Of a stretch of 36,711 bases of DNA, positions 30,856-36,711 are shown one piece after another. The translations under genes and the position numbers were made by a program. The notes under the pieces are model-generated. The model saw only the letters and a program-made list of their open reading frames with translations, was not told the DNA's origin and made no database searches. Location: positions 1 through 36,711 of the IMG/VR virus record IMGVR_UViG_3300015245_000028. The stretch is one strand, 5' to 3'. Source of the stretch: a virus. How positions within the stretch are numbered: the first letter of the stretch is position 1; every line of letters starts with the position of its first letter.

Positions 30856-31096
30856 CGATGAAAAATTGTATCGAGATGTTATTCGTTTTTTACAAGATAA
30901 AGCAATAGATATGGATATGAAGATGAGACTTGTAGCAAACTTAGATGCTTTATGCTGGCAATTAGTGGAAGAAGCCTTAGATAATAATGGAAAGAAAATA
31001 TATAAAGAACATATTGAATTTGTAAAGAATGAAAGAATAAAAAGCTTTGGTGATTTTAAGAATTATTTAAAAGAACAAACCGATGGAATGGATTAG
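30848..31096 (+). CDS. Helical early protein, paralogue of 29804-30205
   Basis: An 82-residue helical protein. AGGAG lies 7 bases before the ATG at 30848, which I prefer to a TTG two codons earlier. The sequence KAIDMDMKMRLVANLDAL ... IYKEHIEFVKNERIK aligns with the C-terminal part of 29804-30205 (KEIDSKDKFHFMANVDAL ... YYKKYLDHIIKKRVE). It lacks that protein's zinc finger. Confidence 0.65.
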   Translation: MNDDEKLYRDVIRFLQDKAIDMDMKMRLVANLDALCWQLVEEALDNNGKKIYKEHIEFVKNERIKSFGDFKNYLKEQTDGMD

Positions 31097-31280
31097 TGTT
31101 AAGGACTCTGTCCCAGAAGATTATTCTCTGAAGATTGTTTGTGTCGTTGATGGAGAAAGGGAGATTGTTACAGTGGCGAACTTCTTTCTGGCAACAAAAA
31201 AGTGGTTTACTTTTGATGACCAACAGGTAACTCCAACCAACTGGATGATTTTACCCGAACCGCCAATAAATAAGGAATAA
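31083..31280 (+). CDS. DUF551-like protein, copy 2
   Basis: A 65-residue protein. MEWISVKDSVPEDYSLKIVC, then FFLATKKWFTFDDQQ and TNWMILPEPPI, is the full DUF551 layout (opening WISVxxxxP, closing W-x-x-LPEPP). Overlaps the upstream gene by 14 bases. DUF551 has no established function; members are common phage accessory proteins. Confidence 0.8.
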   Translation: MEWISVKDSVPEDYSLKIVCVVDGEREIVTVANFFLATKKWFTFDDQQVTPTNWMILPEPPINKE

Positions 31281-31281
31281 T

Positions 31282-31479
31282 ATGGCCGCATTATCATGCA
31301 TTACTTTTACTTTAAGTTGTTTATTTTGGGGAACAAACTGTATTGAGATGAGCAGCGCTTTATACTACAGAAACGCAATAAATAGACGTTTGCAACATAA
31401 CCAAGTACAACAGCCACAAGTTCAACCCCTTGCTAGACCACCATTTGCTGCTACAAGAATGTATGCGCTGAGGAGTTAA
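31282..31479 (+). CDS. Small protein with hydrophobic Cys-rich start
   Basis: A 65-residue protein. Residues 2-20 are hydrophobic with Cys at 6, 13 and 20 (AALSCITFTLSCLFWGTNC), probably a membrane segment or lipoprotein-like start; then Asn/Gln-rich (NRRLQHNQVQQPQVQP). The end, PPFAATRMYALRS, lies in the 39-bp repeat that recurs at 32230-32268. Function unknown. Confidence 0.6.
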   Translation: MAALSCITFTLSCLFWGTNCIEMSSALYYRNAINRRLQHNQVQQPQVQPLARPPFAATRMYALRS

Positions 31480-31481
31480 AT
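31443..31481 (+). repeat. 39-bp junction repeat, copy 1
   Basis: Matches 32230-32268 at 36 of 39 positions; begins ATTTGCTGCTACAAG and ends GAGTTAAAT. It carries the final codons of one gene and the ribosome site (AGGAG or GGGGAG) of the next. Shorter relatives, GTGTATGCGTTGAG (32041) and GTGTATACGTTGAGG (32594), lie at two further gene junctions. Confidence 0.85.
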
Positions 31482-31781
31482 GTGGATGACTTGAACTGTT
31501 TTCACTGTATTCCCGAGAAGAGAGCTGGTTGGTGTGATTTTCATTTGGGAATGAACCACAATTGTCAGCATAAAGGGCCGTTCACACATGATATTTTTAT
31601 AGATTGTCCTAATGATTGTAAGGATAGGGTAAAAACAAAAGAAAAAAAACTTTATCGTGTTATACCAAATAATGAAAAAGATAACGATAAGGCGCTTCTT
31701 TTAGAAACAGTACTTAATACAGAAATTGGATGTGATTATATAATAAATTATTTGATTAAAACAATGAAAGAAACAGAATGA
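31482..31781 (+). CDS. Cys/His-rich early protein
   Basis: A 99-residue protein starting with GTG, AGGAG 6 bases upstream (within the junction repeat). CFHC, CDFHLGMNHNCQHKG and DCPNDCK give at least eight Cys/His ligands in the first 50 residues, enough for two zinc sites. The C-terminus is charged and helical. ATGA overlap with the next gene. Unrecognised. Confidence 0.65.
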   Translation: MDDLNCFHCIPEKRAGWCDFHLGMNHNCQHKGPFTHDIFIDCPNDCKDRVKTKEKKLYRVIPNNEKDNDKALLLETVLNTEIGCDYIINYLIKTMKETE

Positions 31782-32032
31782 ACAAATATAACCCAGAAGA
31801 CTTAGAAAAAAGTTATCGTGTTTTTGAATCGTGCATCGATGCCTTTATTGATGAGTTTAGTAATAGGTATACCCAAATTAATAAAACAAAAAATGCATAT
31901 ACCCAAGAACCAACCGAGCACCTATCAAATCAATTAAAAATTCAAGACGATGAAATAAAAAAGCTTTTAAATGGATTTTTGATTATTGAAGAAGCGAAAG
32001 AATATTGTACCGATTTATTAAAATCTAGGTAG
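31778..32032 (+). CDS. Helical hypothetical protein
   Basis: An 84-residue acidic helical protein (MNKYNPEDLEKSYRVFESCI...), two helices joined by an Asn/Thr-rich link (YTQINKTKNAYTQEPTE). Starts in ATGA overlap with the preceding gene. Not recognised. Confidence 0.55.
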   Translation: MNKYNPEDLEKSYRVFESCIDAFIDEFSNRYTQINKTKNAYTQEPTEHLSNQLKIQDDEIKKLLNGFLIIEEAKEYCTDLLKSR

Positions 32033-32069
32033 CAATGGAGGTGTATGCGTTGAGATAGGGGTGATAATT

Positions 32070-32216
32070 ATGGCTGTGTTTTTTTGTGTATGGAAGTTTT
32101 ATTCTAAAGCGGCATATCTTTATTGGTTATGGTTCGTGATTCCTGCGCCACCAAAAGGGACAAAGTTGAAGTCTGGTATATTTGATCTTGAATATTTTGA
32201 TGGAGATAACCAATGA
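32070..32216 (+). CDS. Tiny membrane protein
   Basis: A 48-residue protein. Residues 2-25 are hydrophobic and aromatic (AVFFCVWKFYSKAAYLYWLW), then PAPPKGTKLKSGIFDLEYFDGDN. The ATG at 32070 follows GGGG at a normal spacing, just after a short copy of the junction repeat. Its stop overlaps the next small frame. Membrane location inferred. Confidence 0.5.
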   Translation: MAVFFCVWKFYSKAAYLYWLWFVIPAPPKGTKLKSGIFDLEYFDGDNQ

Positions 32217-32266
32217 GATTATATCAAACATTTGCTGCTACAAGAATGTATGCTTTGGGGAGTTAA
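32213..32266 (+). pseudogene. 17-codon remnant of the 31282-31479 gene end
   Basis: An open frame encoding MRLYQTFAATRMYALGS, whose end repeats the C-terminus PFAATRMYALRS of the gene at 31282-31479 because it lies in the second copy of the 39-bp repeat. Looks like the leftover of a duplicated gene; it might still be translated as it overlaps the previous stop (ATGA). Confidence 0.45.
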
Positions 32267-32268
32267 AT
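32230..32268 (+). repeat. 39-bp junction repeat, copy 2
   Basis: Second copy of the repeat at 31443-31481, with 3 mismatches, all near GCTTTGGGG/GCGCTGAGG. It provides GGGGAG as the ribosome site of the MGVY gene at 32271, as copy 1 does for 31482. Confidence 0.85.
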
Positions 32269-32270
32269 AC

Positions 32271-32594
32271 ATGGGAGTTTATTATGCCTGGGCAAATTTA
32301 AGCAAAAAGCAATATCTTGAATGTCCTGCTGGCAATTGTGGTCCAAAAATTAGTGGGTATTTACACGAAGGAAATTGTTGCAATCTTTTATTGATTTTTC
32401 TACTCACTGAAAAATGGAATAGAGATCAAATTGGTTTCTTAGGGGATGACAGTAAACCATGGACTGATTCAGATGAAGAGTTTGCCGAATGGCGCGATGT
32501 ATCAAGAGAGGCCTTTGATGAAATGAAAAAATACTATAGGCCTAGCTACGTAGAAGACTTTATTAAAGAGATCTCTATATGCCATGGAAAATAG
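32271..32594 (+). CDS. Unknown protein, MGVY/LECP family (short form)
   Basis: A 107-residue protein, paralogue of the first part of the protein at 1015-1584: MGVY start, KQYLECPAGNCGPK, GYLHEGNCCNLLLIFLLTEKW, then DDSKPWTDSDEE. The ATG follows the 39-bp repeat (GGGGAG 8 bases before). It lacks the Cys-rich C-terminal part of the long form. Function unknown; two copies in one 36-kb genome imply a useful role. Confidence 0.7.
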   Translation: MGVYYAWANLSKKQYLECPAGNCGPKISGYLHEGNCCNLLLIFLLTEKWNRDQIGFLGDDSKPWTDSDEEFAEWRDVSREAFDEMKKYYRPSYVEDFIKEISICHGK

Positions 32595-32627
32595 TGTATA
32601 CGTTGAGGCCTTAAACGAAAGAAAATA

Positions 32628-32786
32628 TTGAATGCTAAACTATTTTTGACAATAACAATGTTTATTCTTTTTTCTATGGCACTCTTTTTTCTTGGTTATT
32701 TGATAGCAATAGATATTGGAAATGTAATTCTTCGAGAAAGTAAACCAATAATAATTCATAGTGCTCGTCTGGTTAATCGAAAATGA
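32628..32786 (+). CDS. Tiny membrane protein
   Basis: A 52-residue protein, TTG start with only a weak site (AAAGA). Residues 5-27 are strongly hydrophobic (LFLTITMFILFSMALFFLGY), followed by IAIDIGNVILRESKPIIIHSAR. An ATG at 32631 in another frame stops after five codons, so TTG is preferred. A single-span membrane protein or signal-anchored peptide. Confidence 0.5.
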   Translation: MNAKLFLTITMFILFSMALFFLGYLIAIDIGNVILRESKPIIIHSARLVNRK

Positions 32787-32865
32787 AATGGTTGCCAAAG
32801 CCAGGGATATACTGCTAAGAATAAAGAAGTCGAGGTAACTACTCTATAACCACAAGGGGCTTCTT

Positions 32866-33207
32866 ATGAATAAGATTATGATGGTGGCAATGCTACTTAA
32901 TGCTTCAGCTTCTTTTTGTTCGTCTAATGCCAAATTGGTTGCTGTTGAATCACCAAGCAATCATCCAAAGTTCATAAGAATTATAAATGTAGATAATGTT
33001 TCTTCAGATTCAAATAGCAGCACTCCAAGACACAGAAGAAATAATATCACATGGGGAGCGTTGTTTATATATACCGTCTCTGTATATATAGCTTATGGGA
33101 TTGGACAGATTGATGCAGAATCAAAACAAAGGAAACTATATGAAATGGATAAATCCAAAGGAACAATTGCCCTTGGACAAGCAGATAGTATGGTGCCTGA
33201 AGAATAG
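32866..33207 (+). CDS. Exported/membrane protein
   Basis: A 113-residue protein with a signal-peptide-like start (MNKIMMVAMLLNASASFC, possible cut after ASAS or a lipobox-like Cys), a polar middle, and a hydrophobic segment at about 63-81 (WGALFIYTVSVYIAYGIG). It would have one or two envelope-associated segments. Its last 68 bases overlap the next gene in another frame. Unrecognised. Confidence 0.6.
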   Translation: MNKIMMVAMLLNASASFCSSNAKLVAVESPSNHPKFIRIINVDNVSSDSNSSTPRHRRNNITWGALFIYTVSVYIAYGIGQIDAESKQRKLYEMDKSKGTIALGQADSMVPEE

Positions 33208-33748
33208 TGACGCCTATTTTTATAACGATAAAACAACACTACCTCATGCTGACATTTTTCTGGCACAAGCTGGTAGTAGAGGTCTTTTCATAAACGTTTA
33301 TGAAATTCACTATAAGGGCTATGCAAATGAAGTTCATCATTTTCACGAGAAATATCCACGTTCATTTGAAGAAAATGAAATAGATTGGTTTACCACTCCC
33401 AATCACTGCAAAACAATTAGAGCATGGATGCCCTATAAAGATGGAGATCTTCCTACTTTTGAGCCTATGAATGCTTATGAATGTGAAGAATTCTATTTAA
33501 ATCACCCATTCTTTAGTGCTTGGATTAATGAACAAAAAATAAAGAATGTAACCAATAGACTTAATGTAGATTATCTCTATACATCTGAATGCTACCCACA
33601 AGAAGATGGTCAATATGTAGTTATAAATAATGGTGGTACATGGCTTATACCATATACCATGAGCATGGAGAAGAATTGGTTGGCTCCTAATGGAATGGCT
33701 GTTAAAGCTTGGTATCCCATACCCCAGGGCTGGAATAAAGGAAGATAA
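33140..33748 (+). CDS. DUF551-like protein, copy 3 (two-domain)
   Basis: A 202-residue protein. AAAGGA lies 5 bases before the ATG at 33140, so coding overlaps the previous gene by 68 bases. The start MKWINPKEQLPLDKQIVWCL and the end YPQEDGQYVVINNGGTWLIP ... VKAWYPIPQGW both follow the DUF551 layout, so the protein seems to be a DUF551 unit with a long insertion or a doubled unit. Aromatic-rich middle (HFHEKYPRSFEENEIDWFTT). Role unknown. Confidence 0.65.
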   Translation: MKWINPKEQLPLDKQIVWCLKNSDAYFYNDKTTLPHADIFLAQAGSRGLFINVYEIHYKGYANEVHHFHEKYPRSFEENEIDWFTTPNHCKTIRAWMPYKDGDLPTFEPMNAYECEEFYLNHPFFSAWINEQKIKNVTNRLNVDYLYTSECYPQEDGQYVVINNGGTWLIPYTMSMEKNWLAPNGMAVKAWYPIPQGWNKGR

Positions 33749-34054
33749 ATGAAAAACAAGAATAAGAGCTATGTATTCGATAAGTTAAATCTAAGAAATG
33801 TATTATTGAGTCATACTATTTACATAGCCAATAGAGCTAGAATGCTTTTATCACAAGGTGTAGATATTAGAGATGTAACTGATGAAAACAGAGAGCAATG
33901 GGCAATTGATTTTATAGAAAATAAGTTGGATCCAATTTCTACAAGCATGGAAGATCTGCTTGATGATGCTGATAATATATTCAAACATATACATGGAATG
34001 TCTACTTTAGAATTGGCTGAAAAGATGAAAAGTAATAAAAAGGATATAAATTGA
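33749..34054 (+). CDS. Helical hypothetical protein
   Basis: A 101-residue helical protein starting right after the preceding stop (TAAATG), with GGAAG before it. Pattern: basic N-terminus (MKNKNKSYVF), then helices (VLLSHTIYIANRARMLLSQG, DLLDDADNIFKHIHGMSTLE). Not recognised. Confidence 0.6.
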   Translation: MKNKNKSYVFDKLNLRNVLLSHTIYIANRARMLLSQGVDIRDVTDENREQWAIDFIENKLDPISTSMEDLLDDADNIFKHIHGMSTLELAEKMKSNKKDIN

Positions 34055-34119
34055 GCTGGTTTAAACAAGATGGAAGGAAATTTGTAAATGATATCTCGTC
34101 TTACTATTGCCACAGGTAA
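34051..34119 (+). CDS. Possible 22-residue peptide
   Basis: TTG start overlapping the previous stop, AAGGA upstream; encodes MSWFKQDGRKFVNDISSYYC plus two residues. Fits the tight overlap pattern of this block but is very short, and the TTG weakens it. Confidence 0.3.
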   Translation: MSWFKQDGRKFVNDISSYYCHR

Positions 34120-34402
34120 AGCAGCACAGCGATATAAGCAATTTCTAGCATCAATGCGTAAACATCATGGTAGAGATTATAAAATGATTAAAAATACTGG
34201 CCTATTAAGCTTAGCTTGGGGACAGATATGGCGCTATAAACTTGTACATAGAGAAAACAACCTTATATATAATGATTCTGAATACAATATATATATATCA
34301 AATCATTATGATCAATGGGCTAAAAAACATCCCTTTGAGTCCTTTATATGCGAACTGTGTAAATATGGTGGTCCTTTTGAACCATTCACAACAGAGAAAT
34401 AG
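34088..34402 (+). CDS. Basic hypothetical protein
   Basis: A 104-residue basic protein (MISRLTIATGKAAQRYKQFL...), AAGGA upstream. Helical start, central aromatic strands (RYKLVHRENNLIYNDSEYNIYI), and a CELCKYGG motif near the end that could be part of a metal site. Not recognised. Confidence 0.6.
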   Translation: MISRLTIATGKAAQRYKQFLASMRKHHGRDYKMIKNTGLLSLAWGQIWRYKLVHRENNLIYNDSEYNIYISNHYDQWAKKHPFESFICELCKYGGPFEPFTTEK

Positions 34403-34407
34403 CCGCT

Positions 34408-34737
34408 ATGAAATATAAGCCTTGTTGTGATATTGAATGCGTTAGAATGAATTGTGAAATTCGTGATAATGGTGGATGTTATTGTTTATGTAGATTGATT
34501 GATTATAGAAATAGAAATTATCAGGTTATGAAGCCAGACCACACAGGTATTATTAATAAAGAAGGTGGTTATACATGGTATGCAGATGAAAATGAATTTA
34601 AAAAAGACTGGGATAACTTGAAAAAAGAAGACAGAGATTGGCACATAAACTATATAACTAATGAAGCACCATTACACATTAAAGAATTAGATAGAAGAAT
34701 TAAAGAATATGAAGATCTACTTTACAGTTCAATATAA
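34408..34737 (+). CDS. Cys-motif protein related to 29244-29507
   Basis: A 109-residue protein. The start (CCDIECVRMNCEIRDNGGCYCLC, about 6-28) holds seven cysteines; the ECxxxNCE part matches the protein at 29244-29507. The rest is charged and aromatic (GYTWYADENEFKKDWDNLKK) and ends in a helix. Last gene before a terminator. Metal binding likely; function unknown. Confidence 0.65.
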   Translation: MKYKPCCDIECVRMNCEIRDNGGCYCLCRLIDYRNRNYQVMKPDHTGIINKEGGYTWYADENEFKKDWDNLKKEDRDWHINYITNEAPLHIKELDRRIKEYEDLLYSSI

Positions 34738-34770
34738 ATCTGTAATCTACGCGAAGAATCCATAAAAACA

Positions 34771-34800
34771 CAAACGGCCCCCAATTACGGGAGCCATTTG
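34771..34800 (+). terminator. Terminator or attenuator before the replication genes
   Basis: 34771-34782 pairs with 34789-34800 (CAAA, GGC and CCC blocks with two C-A mismatches; 6-base loop AATTAC). Followed by TTTAACACTTTT, a weak T-run. It lies in a 184-bp gap between the early gene cluster and the initiator candidate; no clear promoter is seen after it, so readthrough is likely. Confidence 0.6.
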
Positions 34801-34921
34801 TTTAACACTTTTCCTTCACTCTTATCCTATTGCTGCTGGGTACTGAGACGAAGAGAAAAACCCTAAGAAATCAATGAACCGTTAAGTAACTAAGGCCATT
34901 AAAATCAAAAAGATATAAGTA

Positions 34922-36130
34922 ATGTACAGCACATCAGAAATAAATCAATCTACAAATTCCCAAAAAAGCCTAATAAAAATAGATAAACTTCCCAAAAGTG
35001 GCATGGGATGGGAAATATTTAAAGAAATATATAAAAAAAGAAATCTTGATTGGATATGCATCAAGAATGAAACAATAGCAAAAAAGGTTGGATGCAGTAC
35101 ACGTACTGTTAAAAGATGGACTAAGAAATTTGTACAATGGGGCTTTGTAGTAAAATTACAACATACTCGTTGGTCTCCCAATGAATATATTTTAAAAATA
35201 ACTTCTGAAGATTCTCCACAGTTGTGGGGAAAAAGTCTTGATGATCATCAAATATACATGAGAAGAAGATACGGCAAATTCGTTAAAAAAAAAAGTCCAT
35301 TGCCCCTCGAAATGAACCTTCTAGCGCTTCGTGACAATCGTGTCACACAGAATAAGAATATTAATATTAATTATTATTTAAATAAACCCATTGTTACGCG
35401 CATACGCGCGCGAGATGGGATTGGTTTTAGTGAAGAAGAAAGAAATAGAAGAGATGGTATAAGAAGGGGTATCTCTATGTTGAGTGAGATACAGAAGCAA
35501 TGGGTTAGGGATAATAAAAGTAAACCTAACATCAAAGAATTACTTGAATCTGAAAGAATCAAACCTCATCTCATTACCCCTTTGATGGAAAAGATTATCA
35601 AGCTTCTTGATCTTGATGAAAGAGAACGATTAAAGCTCATAGCATTCCCTGACGAAGCGTTACAGGAAGCATACCAAGCGATGAGGGATATCGCTGAAGG
35701 AAATAGACTTAAAAGAGAACCAATAGTGGATCGCTTTGGGTACTTCGTTACCCTTTGTAGAGCTTATTGTACTCAGCATAATTTATCTCAGGATTGGGTA
35801 TTTTACTTTGAGGTATGTCAGATACTTGGTTTAGAAGCAATAAAACATAATGAGCTTCCGCGGCCGTTCGTGGCTGCCCCGCCGGCTCGTACCAAGAACA
35901 TAGGCTTTTCTCCCTACGATGAATATAAATCAAAGCCAGTTGATTCTCTGGCTGTACGCATGACAAGGCTTAAGAAAGATATTCAAGACGCTCAACGATG
36001 CCTGCAAGACCCATCGACAATACCTGCATTTTTAAGGGAAGAAACTATCAAGGCAATGAAGGAGACAGTGGCTTTTTCCACACAACAGCTTATGCTTTTA
36101 GAAGAGGAATGTGCCCAGACTATTCATTAA
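34922..36130 (+). CDS. Replication initiator candidate (lambda O-like layout)
   Basis: A 402-residue protein with a winged helix-turn-helix near residues 30-95 (IFKEIYKKRNLDWI ... NETIAKKVGCSTRTVKRWTK ... GFVVKLQHTRWSPNEYIL), a low-complexity linker (about 135-165, NRVTQNKNININYYLNKPIV), and a long helical C-terminal half (about 165-402). This N-terminal DNA-binding plus linker plus C-terminal partner-binding layout is that of phage initiators such as lambda O. The start has no good ribosome site. It precedes RusA; no helicase-loader gene is recognised beside it. A transcription regulator is the alternative. Confidence 0.6.
   Translation: MYSTSEINQSTNSQKSLIKIDKLPKSGMGWEIFKEIYKKRNLDWICIKNETIAKKVGCSTRTVKRWTKKFVQWGFVVKLQHTRWSPNEYILKITSEDSPQLWGKSLDDHQIYMRRRYGKFVKKKSPLPLEMNLLALRDNRVTQNKNININYYLNKPIVTRIRARDGIGFSEEERNRRDGIRRGISMLSEIQKQWVRDNKSKPNIKELLESERIKPHLITPLMEKIIKLLDLDERERLKLIAFPDEALQEAYQAMRDIAEGNRLKREPIVDRFGYFVTLCRAYCTQHNLSQDWVFYFEVCQILGLEAIKHNELPRPFVAAPPARTKNIGFSPYDEYKSKPVDSLAVRMTRLKKDIQDAQRCLQDPSTIPAFLREETIKAMKETVAFSTQQLMLLEEECAQTIH
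35331..35410 (+). other. Candidate replication origin inside the initiator gene
   Basis: GTGACA-ATCG-TGTCAC (35331-35346) is a perfect palindrome; then comes a 36-base stretch (35351-35386) with a single G and no C, then two ACGCGC repeats (35396-35401, 35404-35409). Binding site plus easily melted tract inside the initiator's linker coding region resembles lambda ori within gene O. No clear iteron array is visible. Confidence 0.4.
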
Positions 36131-36139
36131 GGAGAATGG

Positions 36140-36244
36140 ATGAAGGCCTTTTTACTACAAACCTATCCCATTACGCGCTCAATCGCGCAACATAAAACCG
36201 TTTATTCCCTCACTGTATCTTTGCCAGGAGAAGTAAATGAGTAA
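36140..36244 (+). CDS. Possible 34-residue protein coupled to rusA
   Basis: Starts 9 bases after the initiator stop, after AGGAG, and ends overlapping the rusA start (36237-36244), so ribosomes finishing here could start rusA. Encodes MKAFLLQTYPITRSIAQHKT plus 14 residues. Too short to classify. Confidence 0.4.
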   Translation: MKAFLLQTYPITRSIAQHKTVYSLTVSLPGEVNE

Positions 36245-36680
36245 AACGTTTATAATTAACGGAATCCCTATTGCATGGAAACGTCCTGGTCAAACATCAC
36301 TAGGCATACGCTATGATATGCAGAAAGAAATCAAGGAAGATATATTTTATGAACTGCGCCTACAAAAACAGAAAACACGACTTGATATAAATGTGGTTCC
36401 ACCTAAAGGACCACTTAAGCTAGATATCACCTTCTTCATGCCATTGCCACCAAGCTGGTCAAATAAGCGACGAAATGATACAGATGGTATGTACCACGCC
36501 ATAAAGCCAGATACATCAAACATGATTAAGTTTTATGAGGATGCCGCTACTGGTCTCTTATGGCACGATGATGCACAGATATGTTTTATAGAAGCACGAA
36601 AAATATACTCAACCCAACCACGCACAGAAATTACAGTGACCGAGATAGTTAACTCAAAAAAACCCATAAAGTTGAAATAA
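36237..36680 (+). CDS. rusA: RusA-family Holliday junction resolvase
   Basis: A 147-residue protein, normal RusA length. The family signature is clear: IKPDTSNMIKFYEDAATGLL followed by WHDDAQIC (about 83-109), where the three or four Asp residues bind the metal for cutting, preceded by a strand LDITFFMPLPPSWSNKRR. RusA resolves branched DNA made during replication and recombination so that packaging can run through. The ribosome site is AGGAG; the C-terminal 14 codons lie in the terminal repeat, and the terS candidate follows on the circle. Confidence 0.92.
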   Translation: MSKTFIINGIPIAWKRPGQTSLGIRYDMQKEIKEDIFYELRLQKQKTRLDINVVPPKGPLKLDITFFMPLPPSWSNKRRNDTDGMYHAIKPDTSNMIKFYEDAATGLLWHDDAQICFIEARKIYSTQPRTEITVTEIVNSKKPIKLK

Positions 36681-36711
36681 GAAATATCCTTATTTCAAGA
36701 ATGAAGCACAT
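36635..36711. repeat. Right copy of the 77-bp terminal direct repeat
   Basis: Exact copy of bases 1-77. It contains the end of rusA (stop at 36678-36680), the 10-bp stem-loop (36672-36698) and the first bases of the terS candidate. Removing one copy gives a circle of 36,634 bp. Confidence 0.95.

Noticed and set aside
32783-32818. Eleven-codon frame after the small membrane gene
   Set aside because: MKWLPKPGIYC echoes the DUF551-type start MKWI but is cut by a stop at once and has no close ribosome site; it may be a trace of a lost gene but cannot be supported.
34945-35181. Minus-strand frame inside the initiator candidate
   Set aside because: Shadow of the plus-strand gene; no ribosome site and no neighbouring minus-strand gene.

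Overview
The window is a complete or nearly complete genome of a tailed double-stranded DNA phage, most likely a short-tailed (podovirus-like) one. The first 77 bases (1-77) are repeated exactly at the end (36635-36711), so the contig closes into a circle of about 36,634 bp; the repeat joins the end of the RusA gene to the start of the terminase small-subunit candidate. Evidence for a phage is a TerL with Walker and nuclease motifs, a P22/N4-type portal, an N4 gp56-type major capsid protein, a scaffold candidate, large tail proteins, an S74-chaperone fibre, an SSB and a RusA resolvase. No integrase, DNA polymerase, helicase, RNA polymerase or recognisable endolysin is visible. The DNA is AT-rich, genes start after AGGAG/AAGGAG ribosome sites, and promoters look sigma70-like, so the host is probably a low-GC bacterium; the host group cannot be told from the sequence.

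Layout on the circle. (1) 28.2-36.7 kb, plus strand: the early/accessory block. It opens with a Cro/CI-like HTH protein behind a divergent promoter-operator region (28.1-28.2 kb), followed by SSB and about twenty short, tightly overlapping unknown genes, many of them Cys-rich, membrane-anchored or duplicated, then an O-like replication initiator candidate with a possible internal origin, and RusA. (2) 0.07-3.2 kb: packaging (TerS candidate, four small genes, TerL). (3) 3.4-8.2 kb: portal, small structural-region genes, a very basic DUF6496 protein between two stem-loops, a scaffold candidate and a DUF551-like protein, ended by a strong terminator. (4) 8.2-19.1 kb: a new promoter, an unusual leader of four matched hairpins, major capsid protein, adaptor and tail-tube-region proteins and three probable ejection proteins. 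(5) 19.15-19.6 kb: a regulatory island with a 50-codon ribbon-helix-helix gene on the minus strand and a perfect 14-bp inverted repeat around a promoter candidate. (6) 19.6-25.9 kb: six fibre/virion-surface genes, ending in a C1q-like-tipped fibre and an S74-tipped fibre, then a tiny membrane protein and a strong terminator. (7) 26.0-28.1 kb, minus strand: nine small genes (zinc ribbons, coiled coils, three proteins with hydrophobic segments) that run from the divergent promoter toward the tail-fibre terminator; this is the best place to look for lysis or host-takeover functions.

Together: replication is probably driven by the host replisome recruited by the initiator, with SSB and RusA supplied by the phage; RusA, TerS and TerL form a packaging unit; capsid output is set by a separate promoter plus structured leader; fibre expression may be under the ribbon-helix-helix protein. 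The parts most likely to be new are the four-hairpin leader, the fibre regulatory island and the unknown minus-strand cassette.
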